Notes under the pieces: generated by a model | Told to the model about the DNA's origin: nothing | Seen by the model: only the letters and a program-made list of their open reading frames with translations | Database searches by the model: none | Position numbers and translations under genes: made by a program | In this document: piece after piece, positions 30,350 through 42,100 of the stretch | How positions within the stretch are numbered: position 1 is the stretch's first letter | Layout of the letters: every line of letters begins with the position of its first letter | Source: Eupeodes corollae | Lineage: Eukaryota > Arthropoda > Insecta > Diptera > Syrphidae | Reading direction: 5' to 3' | DNA length: 64,000 nt | NCBI RefSeq assembly: GCF_945859685.1 | Contig: NC_079149.1 | Location: forward strand, 24,525,118-24,589,117

Positions 30350-30986
30350 GGTGGTGAAAAAACAAACCTTTCAAAGCGTTAAACACGCAATTTAATGCAA
30401 GTAAAACAGCTGATGGCTGCGTCAAAAGAAATATTTCACTTTGTTATTTTCAATTTTTTGCCACAACTTCAGAGGTGTGAATTTAAATAAACCTTGATTT
30501 TGTTTTCAATCAATGTAGTATACAAATGTACAGGGTTATTCATTTTGCGTTTTCAAAAGTAAACATAAATAAAACACATATTATTTGTATATGTGTAGCC
30601 AAACAAAAAAGTCAAGTAGTGTCAATTCGCATGATCTTGGTGGCCAATTGATTTTGCCACGATGCAACGAAAAATTACGTGGCCATGAAATGTCTTTTGC
30701 AATATTTGCTCGAGCGATTCGAAATGAAAAGAATATCAAATTCTTCATATCGTCATATTTTGTTCAACTTTCTTTTTAGGTGGGTATTAAAATAAATTTT
30801 AATTGGTCAGAATGCATTTTGCTTTCACACATAATAATGGAAGGACTACTTTTACTTACAATTCAATAACATTCGCAAATATTGAAATATCAAACGAAAA
30901 CGTGTAAGTATTTTATATGAACTATTTTCGGGTTTTCGCAAACTTTTTGCCGAAAACTCAGTTTTGGGTTTGGTGTGAAAAGGCTA
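30350..30986. mobile_element. TIR element related to the HPF1-carrying one (left end lost)
   Basis: Shares AAACCTTTCRAARCGTT-type and AACAGCTGATGGCTG sequence (30360-30420) and the right end GGGTTTGGTGTGAAAAGGCTA (to 30986) with the next element at 31016-32268, but has no HPF1 sequence. No left TIR was seen. The right flank is TTA. Confidence 0.6.
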
Positions 30987-31314
30987 TTACATTCATGTTG
31001 TGGAACAATTCCTAATAGGCTTTTCACACCAAGTCCAAACCCGGTTTTAGAGAAATTATCGGTTTTAGCCGAAAACCTACATCGAAAACTCAAGTTTTCC
31101 AATACATTTTTGGTAACCCACAAGTTTTATATAAAACCTCTCGAAAACTAGTAGAAATTCAAAGTTGAACTAAACAAATAAACCTTTCGAAACATTCAGC
31201 GCTCAAATTAATGTAAACAAAACAGCTGATGGCTGTTGTCAAAACAAACATTTTATTTTGAAATAAATTTCCTTACAAAATAAGAATTATTGCTTTTTTT
31301 TATTTACAGAATAT

Positions 31315-31823
31315 GGAAGAGAAAAAAAGGAAACTTTGTGGGAGCTGCGTGGCAAAGAAAAATCGTCGAGAAAAAAATCCTGGTGACTGTTTGCGGCACT
31401 GCTAGTTCTTTTATGATCCTCCAGGTATCAATCACTTTTTGATAAGCGAGGAACCAGAATTCACTATTACCACTGGCGTTACGACCCCAAGGACAAGGAA
31501 GACTTCCTCATAGTTCGTAATAACGTTTCCAAGGGATGCGTCTTCGAACTTGTCCCCACATCAAGAAGATCCTCAGTCCTTTGGACAAGCCAGGCGAGTC
31601 CTTAAATGAAGAAACCAAAGAGATAGTTATGGAGAAATTGAAGCCCATCATAACAGCTTCAGTGATCGCTCTGGATGAGTGTGATTTTGGTACGAATCAG
31701 GAACTTGGAATTGACCTTCTCAACTCCGCCTATAAGTTGCTCGGATGGTCACAATATATGGCGATTCTGAAGGCACATTTGGCCGACAGAAGCAATAGTC
31801 ATAAGCTCAGTATTTTGGATTGA
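31315..31823 (+). pseudogene. Hpf1 (pseudogene): Degraded copy of HPF1 (histone PARylation factor 1)
   Basis: Three pieces in different frames. MEEKKRKLCGSCVAKKNRRE with a following CLRHC and stop (31315-31406) resembles the N-terminal PBZ-like zinc finger. FYDPPG then HYYHWRYDPKDKEDFLIVRN and VSKGC (about 31409-31550) matches the core around FYYDPPEF...YHMGYFRDSPDEFPVYVG of HPF1. An in-frame ORF from 31536 has KPIITASVIALDECDFG, ELGIDL and AYKLLGWSQYMAILKAHLAD, matching the C-terminal DECDYGMGLELGMDL...HLANRS; the Asp-Glu pair of HPF1 that completes the PARP1 active site is kept as DEC. About 100 aa between the first and second pieces are missing. HPF1 directs PARP1 to serine; this copy cannot make a full protein. 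TTTTTTTATTTACAG just before the ATG looks like a splice acceptor. Confidence 0.75.
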
Positions 31824-31854
31824 ATTTGTTGTGAAAGAAGAAGAAAATATTTTA

Positions 31855-31860
31855 AATAAA
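31855..31860 (+). terminator. Poly(A) signal carried with the HPF1 fragment
   Basis: AATAAA about 32 nt after the stop at 31823, consistent with the captured piece including a 3' end. Confidence 0.45.
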
Positions 31861-32271
31861 ATTCATTTTTATTATAACAGTTTTGACAATAAGCTTCTTC
31901 TTAGTGAATTGTTCGGACTCACTGAAGTAAACAAAGAGGATAGCTGCAACCAAGCGAGCTAGTAGTTCTTGGTTCATGTCGTGGACTCACCCGTCCCCAG
32001 AACTTGAGTTGAAACTTTTCTTCGAGACGAGCTAGTGTTACGTTAAAATCAATTTGAATTGGTAAGAATTCATTTTATTTTCACAAATAATTTGAGAAAA
32101 ACAAAATTATTTACTTACAAATTTTTTCATCAAAACAAAATTTGACAGCCGGTATTAAACAAATTTAAATGTCAAATGAAAACTTGTAAATGTTCGGTTT
32201 GAACGATTTTCGGGTTTTCGAAAACATTTTGCCGAAAACCCGGTTCTGGGTTTGGTGTGAAAAGGCTATAA

Positions 32272-33166
32272 AATGTACATTTTCTCTGCCTAACATTAAT
32301 GTTATGGAACAGTTCCTAAATCTGTAGTCTGGGAGTATAAAGAAATATAATATCAAACACAACTATTAGCACAGTTTACAAAAATGAACACCCATTTTAG
32401 TGTTGAACGCAGTCATTATTTTTAAATTAAACAAAAATATAAAAATCTGGCAATAATACACTCGTTAGTTTAGTTCAACAATCAACAGTTTTTATTTTTC
32501 AAAATCCCTCATCCTTAGGTTGGGGGGATTGTTGCCTTATTGGAAAATGGAAAATGTGGATATGGCGCTAGGTTGATTGGCTTATCATATGTTCGCTCTG
32601 CTATTTACTGCTAATTTTATTTAGTTAGTCTTAGTGTAAAATTGAACATTATTTTTAAACAAAACAATAACTTTAATTTGATTTTCATGAAATTTAACAA
32701 TCTAAAGAATTTTATTGGTTTTAAACGGCAAGAGCAGTCTCGACTCGCAAAATCGTAAATCGTGGAAATATCCCCTTTTCCCAAAAAGGATATTTCTTGT
32801 TGCACTCACTGAGCATGTCAAAAAATCTGCCTACAGAAAAAAATATATATTTTTCATCTTCTCGTAGAAGAAGCAGCATTTTTATCGGGTGTGGTGTGGT
32901 TCTTGATTTTTGTTTAATAACTATTTTTCCTGAATCCTGATCCTAAAATAATTTCGTGTTAATCCAACCCACATTACAATCTTGAAATCCTCAGAATACT
33001 CTTCGTGACTTAGTTAACAATGAAGATTTGAACTAAAACCAAAACTCGGTCCTGTATTGACATCCATAAGGATATTTTACACCAATCCCGAAATATAACA
33101 AAAACCAATTTAAATAATTTAACATCCGTCCCCCTCGCAAAAAGAAAAAGAGCCTCCTTCTGAAAA
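32272..33166. promoter_or_regulatory. 5' flank and UTR of docking-protein gene
   Basis: AT-rich. 33120-33166 (AACATCCGTCCCCCTCGCAA and following) looks like 5' UTR. No clear Inr/TATA that I would assert. No repeat of known family in 32340-33100. Confidence 0.4.
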
Positions 33167-36100
33167 ATGGAAAGTAATGAGATCTCGATGTTTATGGACG
33201 TCAAGATAGACATCCATGATAAGAAATCCGAAGCCCTCAAATTTAAAGTAAGTAATAAAAAAAATAACAATCACAATTTGTGAGCACGATAGTAGCTACT
33301 TGACGCAAGCCAAGGCGTATATACAAAACAAAATCTAGGGACTTATTGTTGATTCAGATCACACATTTCGTGAGCCATACTTGGAAGATTATTGGAATTC
33401 ACTCTTAATTTTTCTTTTTCTTTTGTCTGGGCTTCATCGGTTTCGTTTTTGATTATGTTTCTTTTCGTTTAAAGCGGTTTTCCTTTTTTAATGAATTTTT
33501 GTTTCTTACAAAATCTTTGTTCTTACTTTTACAGTCATGGATGAAATGTCTTGTTAAAATCGAAGCAATAAAGTGTCTTCCTTGTTTCTTACGCATAACT
33601 TTTATACGTAATGTGGAAGAAGAGGCCGCCAATCTAAGTGTGTCAATTAATATTCCTGGAATTACCATCAGTTTGGCATCGTCAAGGACCAAACAGCATT
33701 CGTATGGTATTTTTTGGCTGCAAAACCGAAAGAGGTGTTTCATTTATTTTGCTGTTGACTCAGAGTCTAGTTGCCGCCGTCACATGAAATGGATGAAGAA
33801 ATCTATAAAGAATCTCGAACTACACCGACAGAGTAAGTTACACCGATGAATCTCAATAATTGATTTTGATGGTAAAATTTTGCTGTTTTTTAGTATTTCT
33901 AGAAACACGGCGTTCGAGTCGAGGCCGCCTTGAAGGTACTTCAACTAGCAAATCGGGTAAACAGAATTTACAAGCAATCTTAGGTCCATTGCCTAAAATT
34001 CCAGATGCTGATAGGTATGCAATTAGTTTTTTTTTCCAATTGTGTGTAAACTTAATTTTGTTTCGGTTTATTTTTAGTATAAATTGGTCAAGACGTGTTT
34101 CTGGAATGTCGGGAATTTATGAAGAAATACCTGATGGATTTGACAAAATTGTACCTCAACCTCGGGGATCCGTAGCATCTGGTATATATGAGGAAATGAA
34201 ACCGACAGCTATCGAATGCAAGGCAATAAGGTAAGATTATTAAAACCTTTGTTTCCATGAGTCACAATTAGGAGCTAATGAGTTACTTAAAAGTTCAAAG
34301 CAATACAATTTTGATAGATTTATTCTCATCACACAATTATATATGTACGTATGTACTGTACATGATTAAGTTATAAGTTTAATTTATGAACACAAATAGG
34401 ATAAGGACACTACCTATGATAATTTAGAATATCTCCTTATGACTCAATAAGGTCTCTTGTCCGGGCAGTTCTATTTTATTTGATAAATAATGGACTCAAA
34501 TATATGGGCAACCTAGGACTACAAAAATGATTAGGTACAATGGAGTGTACCACGTACGTATCCTTAACAATGAGAATGTGAATTAGCTAAAATAAGCTAC
34601 CAAGAATTACTACGGAATATACTTTGCAAATTCCAATTCCAAAAAAAACGAAATGTTTTATTTTATTTATGTATAAATTGGACTTTTATTCTGTTAACTA
34701 GGTCAGTCTCGCTGTACAGCCCGTACAGTTCGTCGTTATATCTTTTCCTCCATTCTCCATCTATGCGTACGGGACCAAAAATCACTCGAAGAATTTTTCT
34801 CTCGAAGCATCCTAAGACGCTGTCATCTTTCTTTGACAGGATAAAGGCCTCAGCGCCTTAAATGAGAACAGGAATGATGTGTGTATTATAGATGGTCGAG
34901 AAAGGAATTTACTTCTCAATTACCTTCTAAGTCCAAAGAAGCAGCGATTTACAAGAATTATTCTTTGTTTGATTTCAGCGCTGGTGTCGTTGTCTGTGTT
35001 TATAGCTGTGCCTGGGTACACAAAGTCCTTAACTACCTCAAAGTTATAATTGTTCATTGGGACGTTTTGTCCAAGACGTCGTTGTTCAATGTCATTTTTT
35101 GATGACAGCATATACTTGGTCTTGCCCTAATTGACCACTCAACCCATCTTCTTCGCTTCCGCGGCAATGCTCAAAAAACGCTCCACTGACATCACGCTTT
35201 GATCTTCCAACTATGTCAATATCCGAGTAATTGGATGGACCTTTGGAAGATTGTGCCTCTAGTGTTGACGGTTGAGTTTTGCACAATTCTTTCCAGAACG
35301 ATGTTGAAGAAGTCGCATGACAGTGCCTTGTCTAAAACCTTTTTTTCCGACCTTGAAAGAGCAGCGTGCATTCTATATCGTCATTCTGCACAAACGGATA
35401 AGTTTGACAGGGATGCCAAAACTTAACATTGCTCTGTAGAGCTCTTCCCTATGGATGCTGTAGTACGTGGCTTTAAAATCGATAAAGAGATGGTGGGTAT
35501 CGATTGAAGCTCTTGGGTTTTTTCCAAGTAGTTCACATAATACAGCAGAAAGAATCTTATATGCAATGTTAAGTAGACTGATGTCTCTATAGTTGGCGCA
35601 ATTTAGAGGGTCTCCTTTTTTATGTATCGGGCACACTATGCTAAGATTCCACTCATCAGGCATGCCTGCTGCTTTGAATAGTTCGGCAGCGATGCCGTCA
35701 GCCCCAGCTGCTTTGTTTGACTTCAGTTTAGATATAGCTATCTTCACTTCGTCGAGGTCGGGTAGGCGTTGAGTGGTTCTATCTCCTTTACAGCGCAATT
35801 CGGTTCGTCATCGCCGTTATATAATTTGGAGAAGTGGTCTTTTCATATTCTAAACATAGACTGCGGTTCTATTACGATGTTCCCCTGATCGTCTTTACAG
35901 GCTTCGTTTCGTGGTTGGTGCCCTTGCCAGGTTTTTTTTACCTTTTGGTAAAATTTACGAACCTCATTCCTGTTGTGATATCCCTCTTTCTCCTCGATCG
36001 CGCGCTTCTCATGCTCTCTTTTTTTCCATCTAAGAAGCCGGTGTTCTTCTCGCCTCTTCTGCTCGTAGAGCTCGAGAAGCTCTGGTTCTTCTGTACAGCA

Positions 36101-39100
36101 CCGTTTTGTATGCCTGTTGTTTCGCTGCGTGCGGCATTTGTCGTCAAACCACGGGTTTCGCTGTGGTGGCCGTGTAAATCTAGCACTTCAGAGGAGGCAT
36201 CTCTGATGGCTGCAAGGCAATGTTGCCACTGGTTTTCAATGCAGGCAGCATAGGACTCCTTAAAAGGTTACTAGAGACTCGATCGGAAAAGGACATGGCA
36301 GTCTCTTGCGATTGTAGCCGTCTAACGTCGAATCTTATCACAGTACTTTCTTGTTTTGGCTTGGATCGGGATATCCGTAGCCGTACCTTGGCTACAACGA
36401 GGTAGTGGTCCGAGTCAATGTTGGCGTCTCGGAATGTTCAGACATCCTGTATACTGGAGAAGTGTCGTGCGTCGATCGCAATGTGGTCAATCTTGTTGCA
36501 AGTTGATTGACCATGCCCCCTTGTGGATATTGAGATGTGTTGTTTAAACTCAAGACTTTTTGCCTGAGTCTAGTTTCAACAACAAATCCACACCAAATAG
36601 ACGCTGCCTTTGTTCTCAGTAGCAGTCGCCGTAGTATACATCGCAGTCTTTTAGTTTGGGTTTGTCCGGTCCATCCCATGGCACTTCTTGGATGACGGTA
36701 ATATCTGCCTTTCAGTAGTTTTTAGGTCTGTTAAGGGACCTAACATTCTAAGTACAGATCCGAAGTTCGTTGTCCTTATTTCGTTTGCGTTGGTTGTTGG
36801 TGCTTCGAAACTAAAGTATTTTTTACGTGGTCAGGAAGTCACCTCGACGGTACAACCGCCAGATCCTTAGTATAACTCCAAGGACGGAGACCCGTATAAA
36901 ACCGCTTCTTATAGGCCTGGGCGCCGAATATGTCGAAGAAGCCCTATAAGGTGTTCACTAAGTAGTTCAACCTTACGGGAACTGTAGACGCCACCGTTGA
37001 TTCCATCTCGAGAATTCGTCCGCTGCCGTCTGGATAAGGATAGGTGCCTTAGTGTAAACCTCCCCTCTCTCTCGTTTGCCGCCCACAACATTTTCCACTG
37101 GGGTTAGAACCCAATCTCCTGTTGAGGTAATAGGCACCCGATGTTCACCGCGGGGAGGTGAGAGTAGGAGTTGATAGACAGAGGTCTTAAGCTGTTTTTT
37201 ATAATTATAAAGCAACCATTCCTTCACAAAAAACATGTTTCTTTAGGATCGTTATCTTGTTTGTGTTTAGAATTTCCATAAATTTACATTTGTTCATAAT
37301 TGTGTCAATGAATTTAAAAGCTTCCACTTGCAGCCAAAAATCCTTATAATATAACATTATATCCTTCAAATTTAACATAGGCACTCAAATTCTCTTTCTT
37401 AAATTGTGTATTGCCTTTAGCCAGGCTTAAATATTATAATAAAAAAGAATTTGCCAAAAACGTAGCAGCTTAAATTAATTATTTATATGTTGGACTGTTT
37501 ATTTTATTTTGTAAAAAAAATAAATTTAAAAAAAACAACGAAGAAGGAAGAATCATCTATTTATTTTGAGGTCTATCCAGTTCATAAATCGAGACCAATA
37601 CAGTTATTTTATTAACAGACTATCTATCGTATTCGTCGCTTCTTCCTATATGTGCCTTTTGCAAATTTAGGACCCCAACAAATTGAAAACGGATGCAAAA
37701 CGATACGTTGGATTAATTCAAAATATGATATCTATAGAAGAAATCTACTTCAATCAATCCTTCAAGTCTGGTTTTAAACCGTCCGTCTCAACGGATTTAA
37801 TTTTTAAAAACCATCAGAATATCAGCTGTCATGAGTTCTCACAATAGGGAAAATAATTATAAATCTTGTTGGTATGTCGAAGAATGTAGGAGAAATAAAA
37901 AAAATCTTTCGCGTTCTTAAAATGTTTAGAAATAACAATAATTTGGCCTCTGAGTCCCTATATCTTCAGGGCAATAATTCGTTCAGAAGATTGTGTACCC
38001 TCAAAAAACAACAATATCTAAAAAACATCGCGTTGAATCTCATACATTGTAATGACTCTAGATCATTTTGGTCAAATGTACGCATTCCTAGCTGGCCGAA
38101 ATAATAAGTCAACGGTCTCTGCTATTGATGTGGCTACTTATTTCAAAACACTTTTCATAGCAGACTCTGGTCAAATGAACATAACTTTTAAACTAACATT
38201 CACTTATATTGATGGGTTAGATTCTCGATTTTCAATGCTATAGCTAATAGTGGCTATAATAAAGCTCCCGGTTTAGATGGCATACCGGCCGAGTTTAACA
38301 AAAATACCAGCTCACAATTTCTAGAACAAATTTTACTTTTCATAAACAAGGTGTTTATAGATGAGACAATACAATAGATTAAATTTTTACTCTAACGAGT
38401 GTTGATGAACGTTTTATTGATAAAAAAGAACCTGTATGCATTTTTTGTAGATTTTAAAGCCGCCTTCGACACTATAAACAGAAGGTTACTACTTTTCAAA
38501 CTTACAGGTATAGGTTTGTCTACAAAGTTCATAAGAATATATGAACAACTAATATCAAATACAAGTTTAGTAGTAAAAATTTGTATGAGATTGTCAAATC
38601 AATTTAAATCTGAAACGGGTGTACCACAGGGTTGCATTTTGAGTCCCTTCATTTTTTCCCTCTTTATTAATGGCATTGAAGATCAAATTCCAGGTGGTGT
38701 TATTCTTGGAGATTTACTTATCAAGGTGCTTTTATATGCAGATGACCTAGTCATTCTAACCGATGATCCAGAGACTTTGCAGCTCCAGATTAACAAATAA
38801 AAACAATATTGCGATACTTGGGACCTTAAAATAAATACTTTAAAGTCAAAGATAATGGTTTTTAGATCTCAAAACCGTCATCTTAAAGACATAATGAAGG
38901 TAGCAAAAGCAGCTATCAATTGTATTTGGTCAAACTTCTTCAGAAGTAACTCTATTTGTCGACTAAATTTAAGTATTTGAGACAACTATTAAAAAGTTCT
39001 CTCTCATACACTAATGAAGTTTATGGATACAAGTAATCGAATAAGTCCAACGGTACTTTTTCAAACGTATTTTCAGATTCCCTGCTAATACACCAAACTA

Positions 39101-42100
39101 CGCTATGTACATAGAATCTGGCCTGCCTCCAATTTACTTAAAAAACCTCAAAGCTAACGCAGACTATATTGTTAAAGTCATGACAATATTCAGAAAAAGA
39201 TTATTTTGATAGCTCTACGGGGTTGGTATCAGAATTTAACTATCCGTTGTCACTAAGTATTGATAATATAGAAGCATTTAGAAATTAACTGAAATTATCT
39301 AAAATCAATAACCCGGGCAAGAGAGTCTGCTACAAGAACAGCTTACTCTAAATTCAACTTATGTCTCGGGTATGACAACTATTTTTGAAACGAGTTTACT
39401 GCCAATGAGATAAGTCTAATCTTTAAAATGCGAGTTGAAATGCTTAAGCTTAATAATAGATCTCACAGAAATGATTTGAATCCAAATTGTTCACTATGTA
39501 ACCTCAATCAGGCTGAAAATATTTCTCATTTCTTAGCTTTTTGTCCAATCATACAGAAAATCCGAAGATTATATTTTAATAAAAGTTTTTTTTACAACTG
39601 ATGAATGTTCTGCAATTTGAAATGGAGAAAGTGGATGGAAAACTTTCATTCGATTTGTTTTGAGCATATAGAAACATATATATATATTCTAGCGTATAGA
39701 AACATGTATATTAACTTTTAACACTGACTATCGCATTTGATGTTTGCCCTAATTGCAATCTTTGTTGACATATCCTTAATCCCAGGGTTTAAATTTGTGT
39801 GTCCACAAAACAAATTGATGTTCTAGGTTAATTCTATTTTATTCAAAAAATGAATGTAGACAAAATAGTTTGGATCTTGTAGGTTTAGGCCCCTCAACTC
39901 TAAAGAAACAATTTATTCATGATATTTTTCTAACCAATGATTTTTAGTAATCATAAAGTTCTTCAATTTGTATAAGTTTGCATACCAATGAGCTTTCTTT
40001 TAATTCTCATTTCCAATCGCTTATAAACAGCACTTTTTAAGAACTAGCTAGTTAGTTAACCAGCGTTTATTTGTCAAAAAGATTTTATATGTCCTTTGAC
40101 ATATATATGTTCTCTATTCCATGTTTTTCTTTAAGTTAGGTAAAAGATATTCAACATTGGGCTTTAGTTTTTCAAAGGAACAGCTGACATTTTGATTAAA
40201 AAATTGGGTAGGTTCAGCCAACATAAAGGACTGCATTTGCAGTCAACTTCATTCTTTGAACGTACATTTTGACCAAGGCAACTAGTTAGTTTTTCAAGCG
40301 TCATGAATTTCAAATTCAGAACTTTACTTCGCAAATCTCTACTTTAAGTTCATAGTACAAAAAGAACTAACAAAATTACTGTCTTCAAAACACTCCTAAC
40401 GCAAGGTACCAGTCCACCACGATTTTTATTTTGTATTGTCAATAAATATTAGTTATTTCTTTTCCAAATTGACAAGGAAGCCTTTTACAGAAAGCATTAA
40501 ATAAAGTTGTGCTGAAAATAAATAAATTATAAAGTTCAGCTTTTAGTAGAATGGAAAAACATTATCAACTGTCATTTTGATAGAAGTAGACTTGACTTGA
40601 TAGTTAGAGATTTTTCTTGACTAACTTTCCTGTTAACTTTCCATTAAAGTTGCCTTAATTGGAAGGTAATTTTTTGGCAGCTGACCAATCAGATACTAGA
40701 AACTTGCCTAACTTTCAAGTTCCTTATGTCGTCTGAACCTGCCCATTTATAGTTCAACTCATCCCTTCAATTTTGTCCAATTTTGTTGTCATTTGATTGT
40801 CCAGATGTTTGAGCAAAGATTGCAGATTCTGTTAAGTTCTTCAATTTAAATTCGACAAAAATTCTTACATTTTAAAAGTTTTGGAGAGAGTATACAGCTT
40901 TTCCTAATTTCGCTATCAATTTATTTATAAATTATAAAAAATATAATTTTCTTTTTTTTTATTTTAAGCGAGGAGGCCCTTGAACCCGCACCACCACTCC
41001 CACCACGTAAACGTATCAACACTTTCGAGCAAGACATTGGCATACCTCGATCAAATACAAATCCCGAATCGGAAATGGCTAAGAAGAAAAAATACAAAAA
41101 CGTTCTGGAAAACATATTCGGACGCTCGAAACGTTCTGAAAGTGTTAGCGAAGGTCAGGTAAGTACTACTGAAGATCTTATAAGAGGCAGTCCGGACAAA
41201 GAGCAGCATCCTCAACAATACTACGCAAACACACCTAACAGTCATCTGCGTCATAAACAATACACCGCTTCGTCAATGGGACGCAAAAAAGCAATGGCTA
41301 ATAAACGCAATAGTTTTTCAAGTCCAGATCTGTCTAAACTTAATGTTTTCGAAGATCTGTCGAATCTAGATGAAAATATTTCATTGTCATCAGAATTGTT
41401 ACCATTGGAAAATCTTGATGATTCTTCTATAGAAATCACAGCGAACAAAGAAGAATCTCCATTAAAGCGTGAGTCTTTGGACAGTTTGAATATATCCGAA
41501 CAGATTCAACCGAATTTTAATTTTTCATGCAATACATCGAGTGTTAATTTGGTTGGTTCAAATTTAAATATCAAAACCAACCAACAACAGGTTCTTATTG
41601 ATGACAATTCGGGTTATTGCGCCATGGCGCCGATACTCAAAGAACAATCCTCGGATAGTGATAAGGAAAATGATGATGATCATGATCAAGAAGATGACAA
41701 CAACAAAGTGGATGAACATCAAAAATCACACAATGAAAGTGCCATCTATGAAAATATGGCCAATTCTTCTTCTCTAAATAAATCAAACCTCTATGAGAAC
41801 ATAGGAATAAGTCTGCCCACAACTGGAGAAAAAAGAGCTGTTAATCTCGATGAGAGTTACTATCAGACGCCGCGTAAATCGGTGATAAGCATTGATGATA
41901 AAATTCCATCTTATTATCCAAATAGTTGTGACACAGCCAAAACGAGACGTCGCAGTCCATCGATTGCCGAAAAAACAGCAAATTCAAGTAATTTCCGTCA
42001 CTTGGCGAACATCAAAGTTATCCGCCGCGAAAATCTTTACATATCATCACCGCAGAAAATCATCGATCAGCGCTTGCGTTCTACCGCTGTTACAGAGGAA

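Larger units (their letters stand above)
31016..32268. mobile_element. Harbinger-like TIR element carrying a captured HPF1 gene fragment
   Basis: Left end TAGGCTTTTCACACCAAGTC, right end (reverse complement) TAGCCTTTTCACACCAAACC, both continuing AACC-rich into a GGGTTTTCGGC-type stretch. TAA flanks both sides (31013-31015, 32269-32271), a 3-bp duplication. Inside, from about 31300 to 31865, is a non-transposon sequence homologous to HPF1. The neighbouring element (30350-30986) is a close relative without it. No transposase visible. Confidence 0.75.
34231..40968 (+). other. Fourth intron of docking-protein gene, filled with transposons
   Basis: Donor AAG|GTAAGA at 34231, acceptor TTTTAAG at 40968. 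Phase 2. The intron contains RTE-like copy 2 (about 34675-37185, antisense), a non-LTR remnant (37600-39640, sense) and a MITE (40206-40744). 34240-34670 and 39650-40200 hold no recognised feature. Confidence 0.85.

Noticed and set aside
41637..41822. 61-aa minus-strand ORF (His/Phe rich)
   Set aside because: Antisense of the acidic, Asn/Asp-rich part of the docking protein exon.
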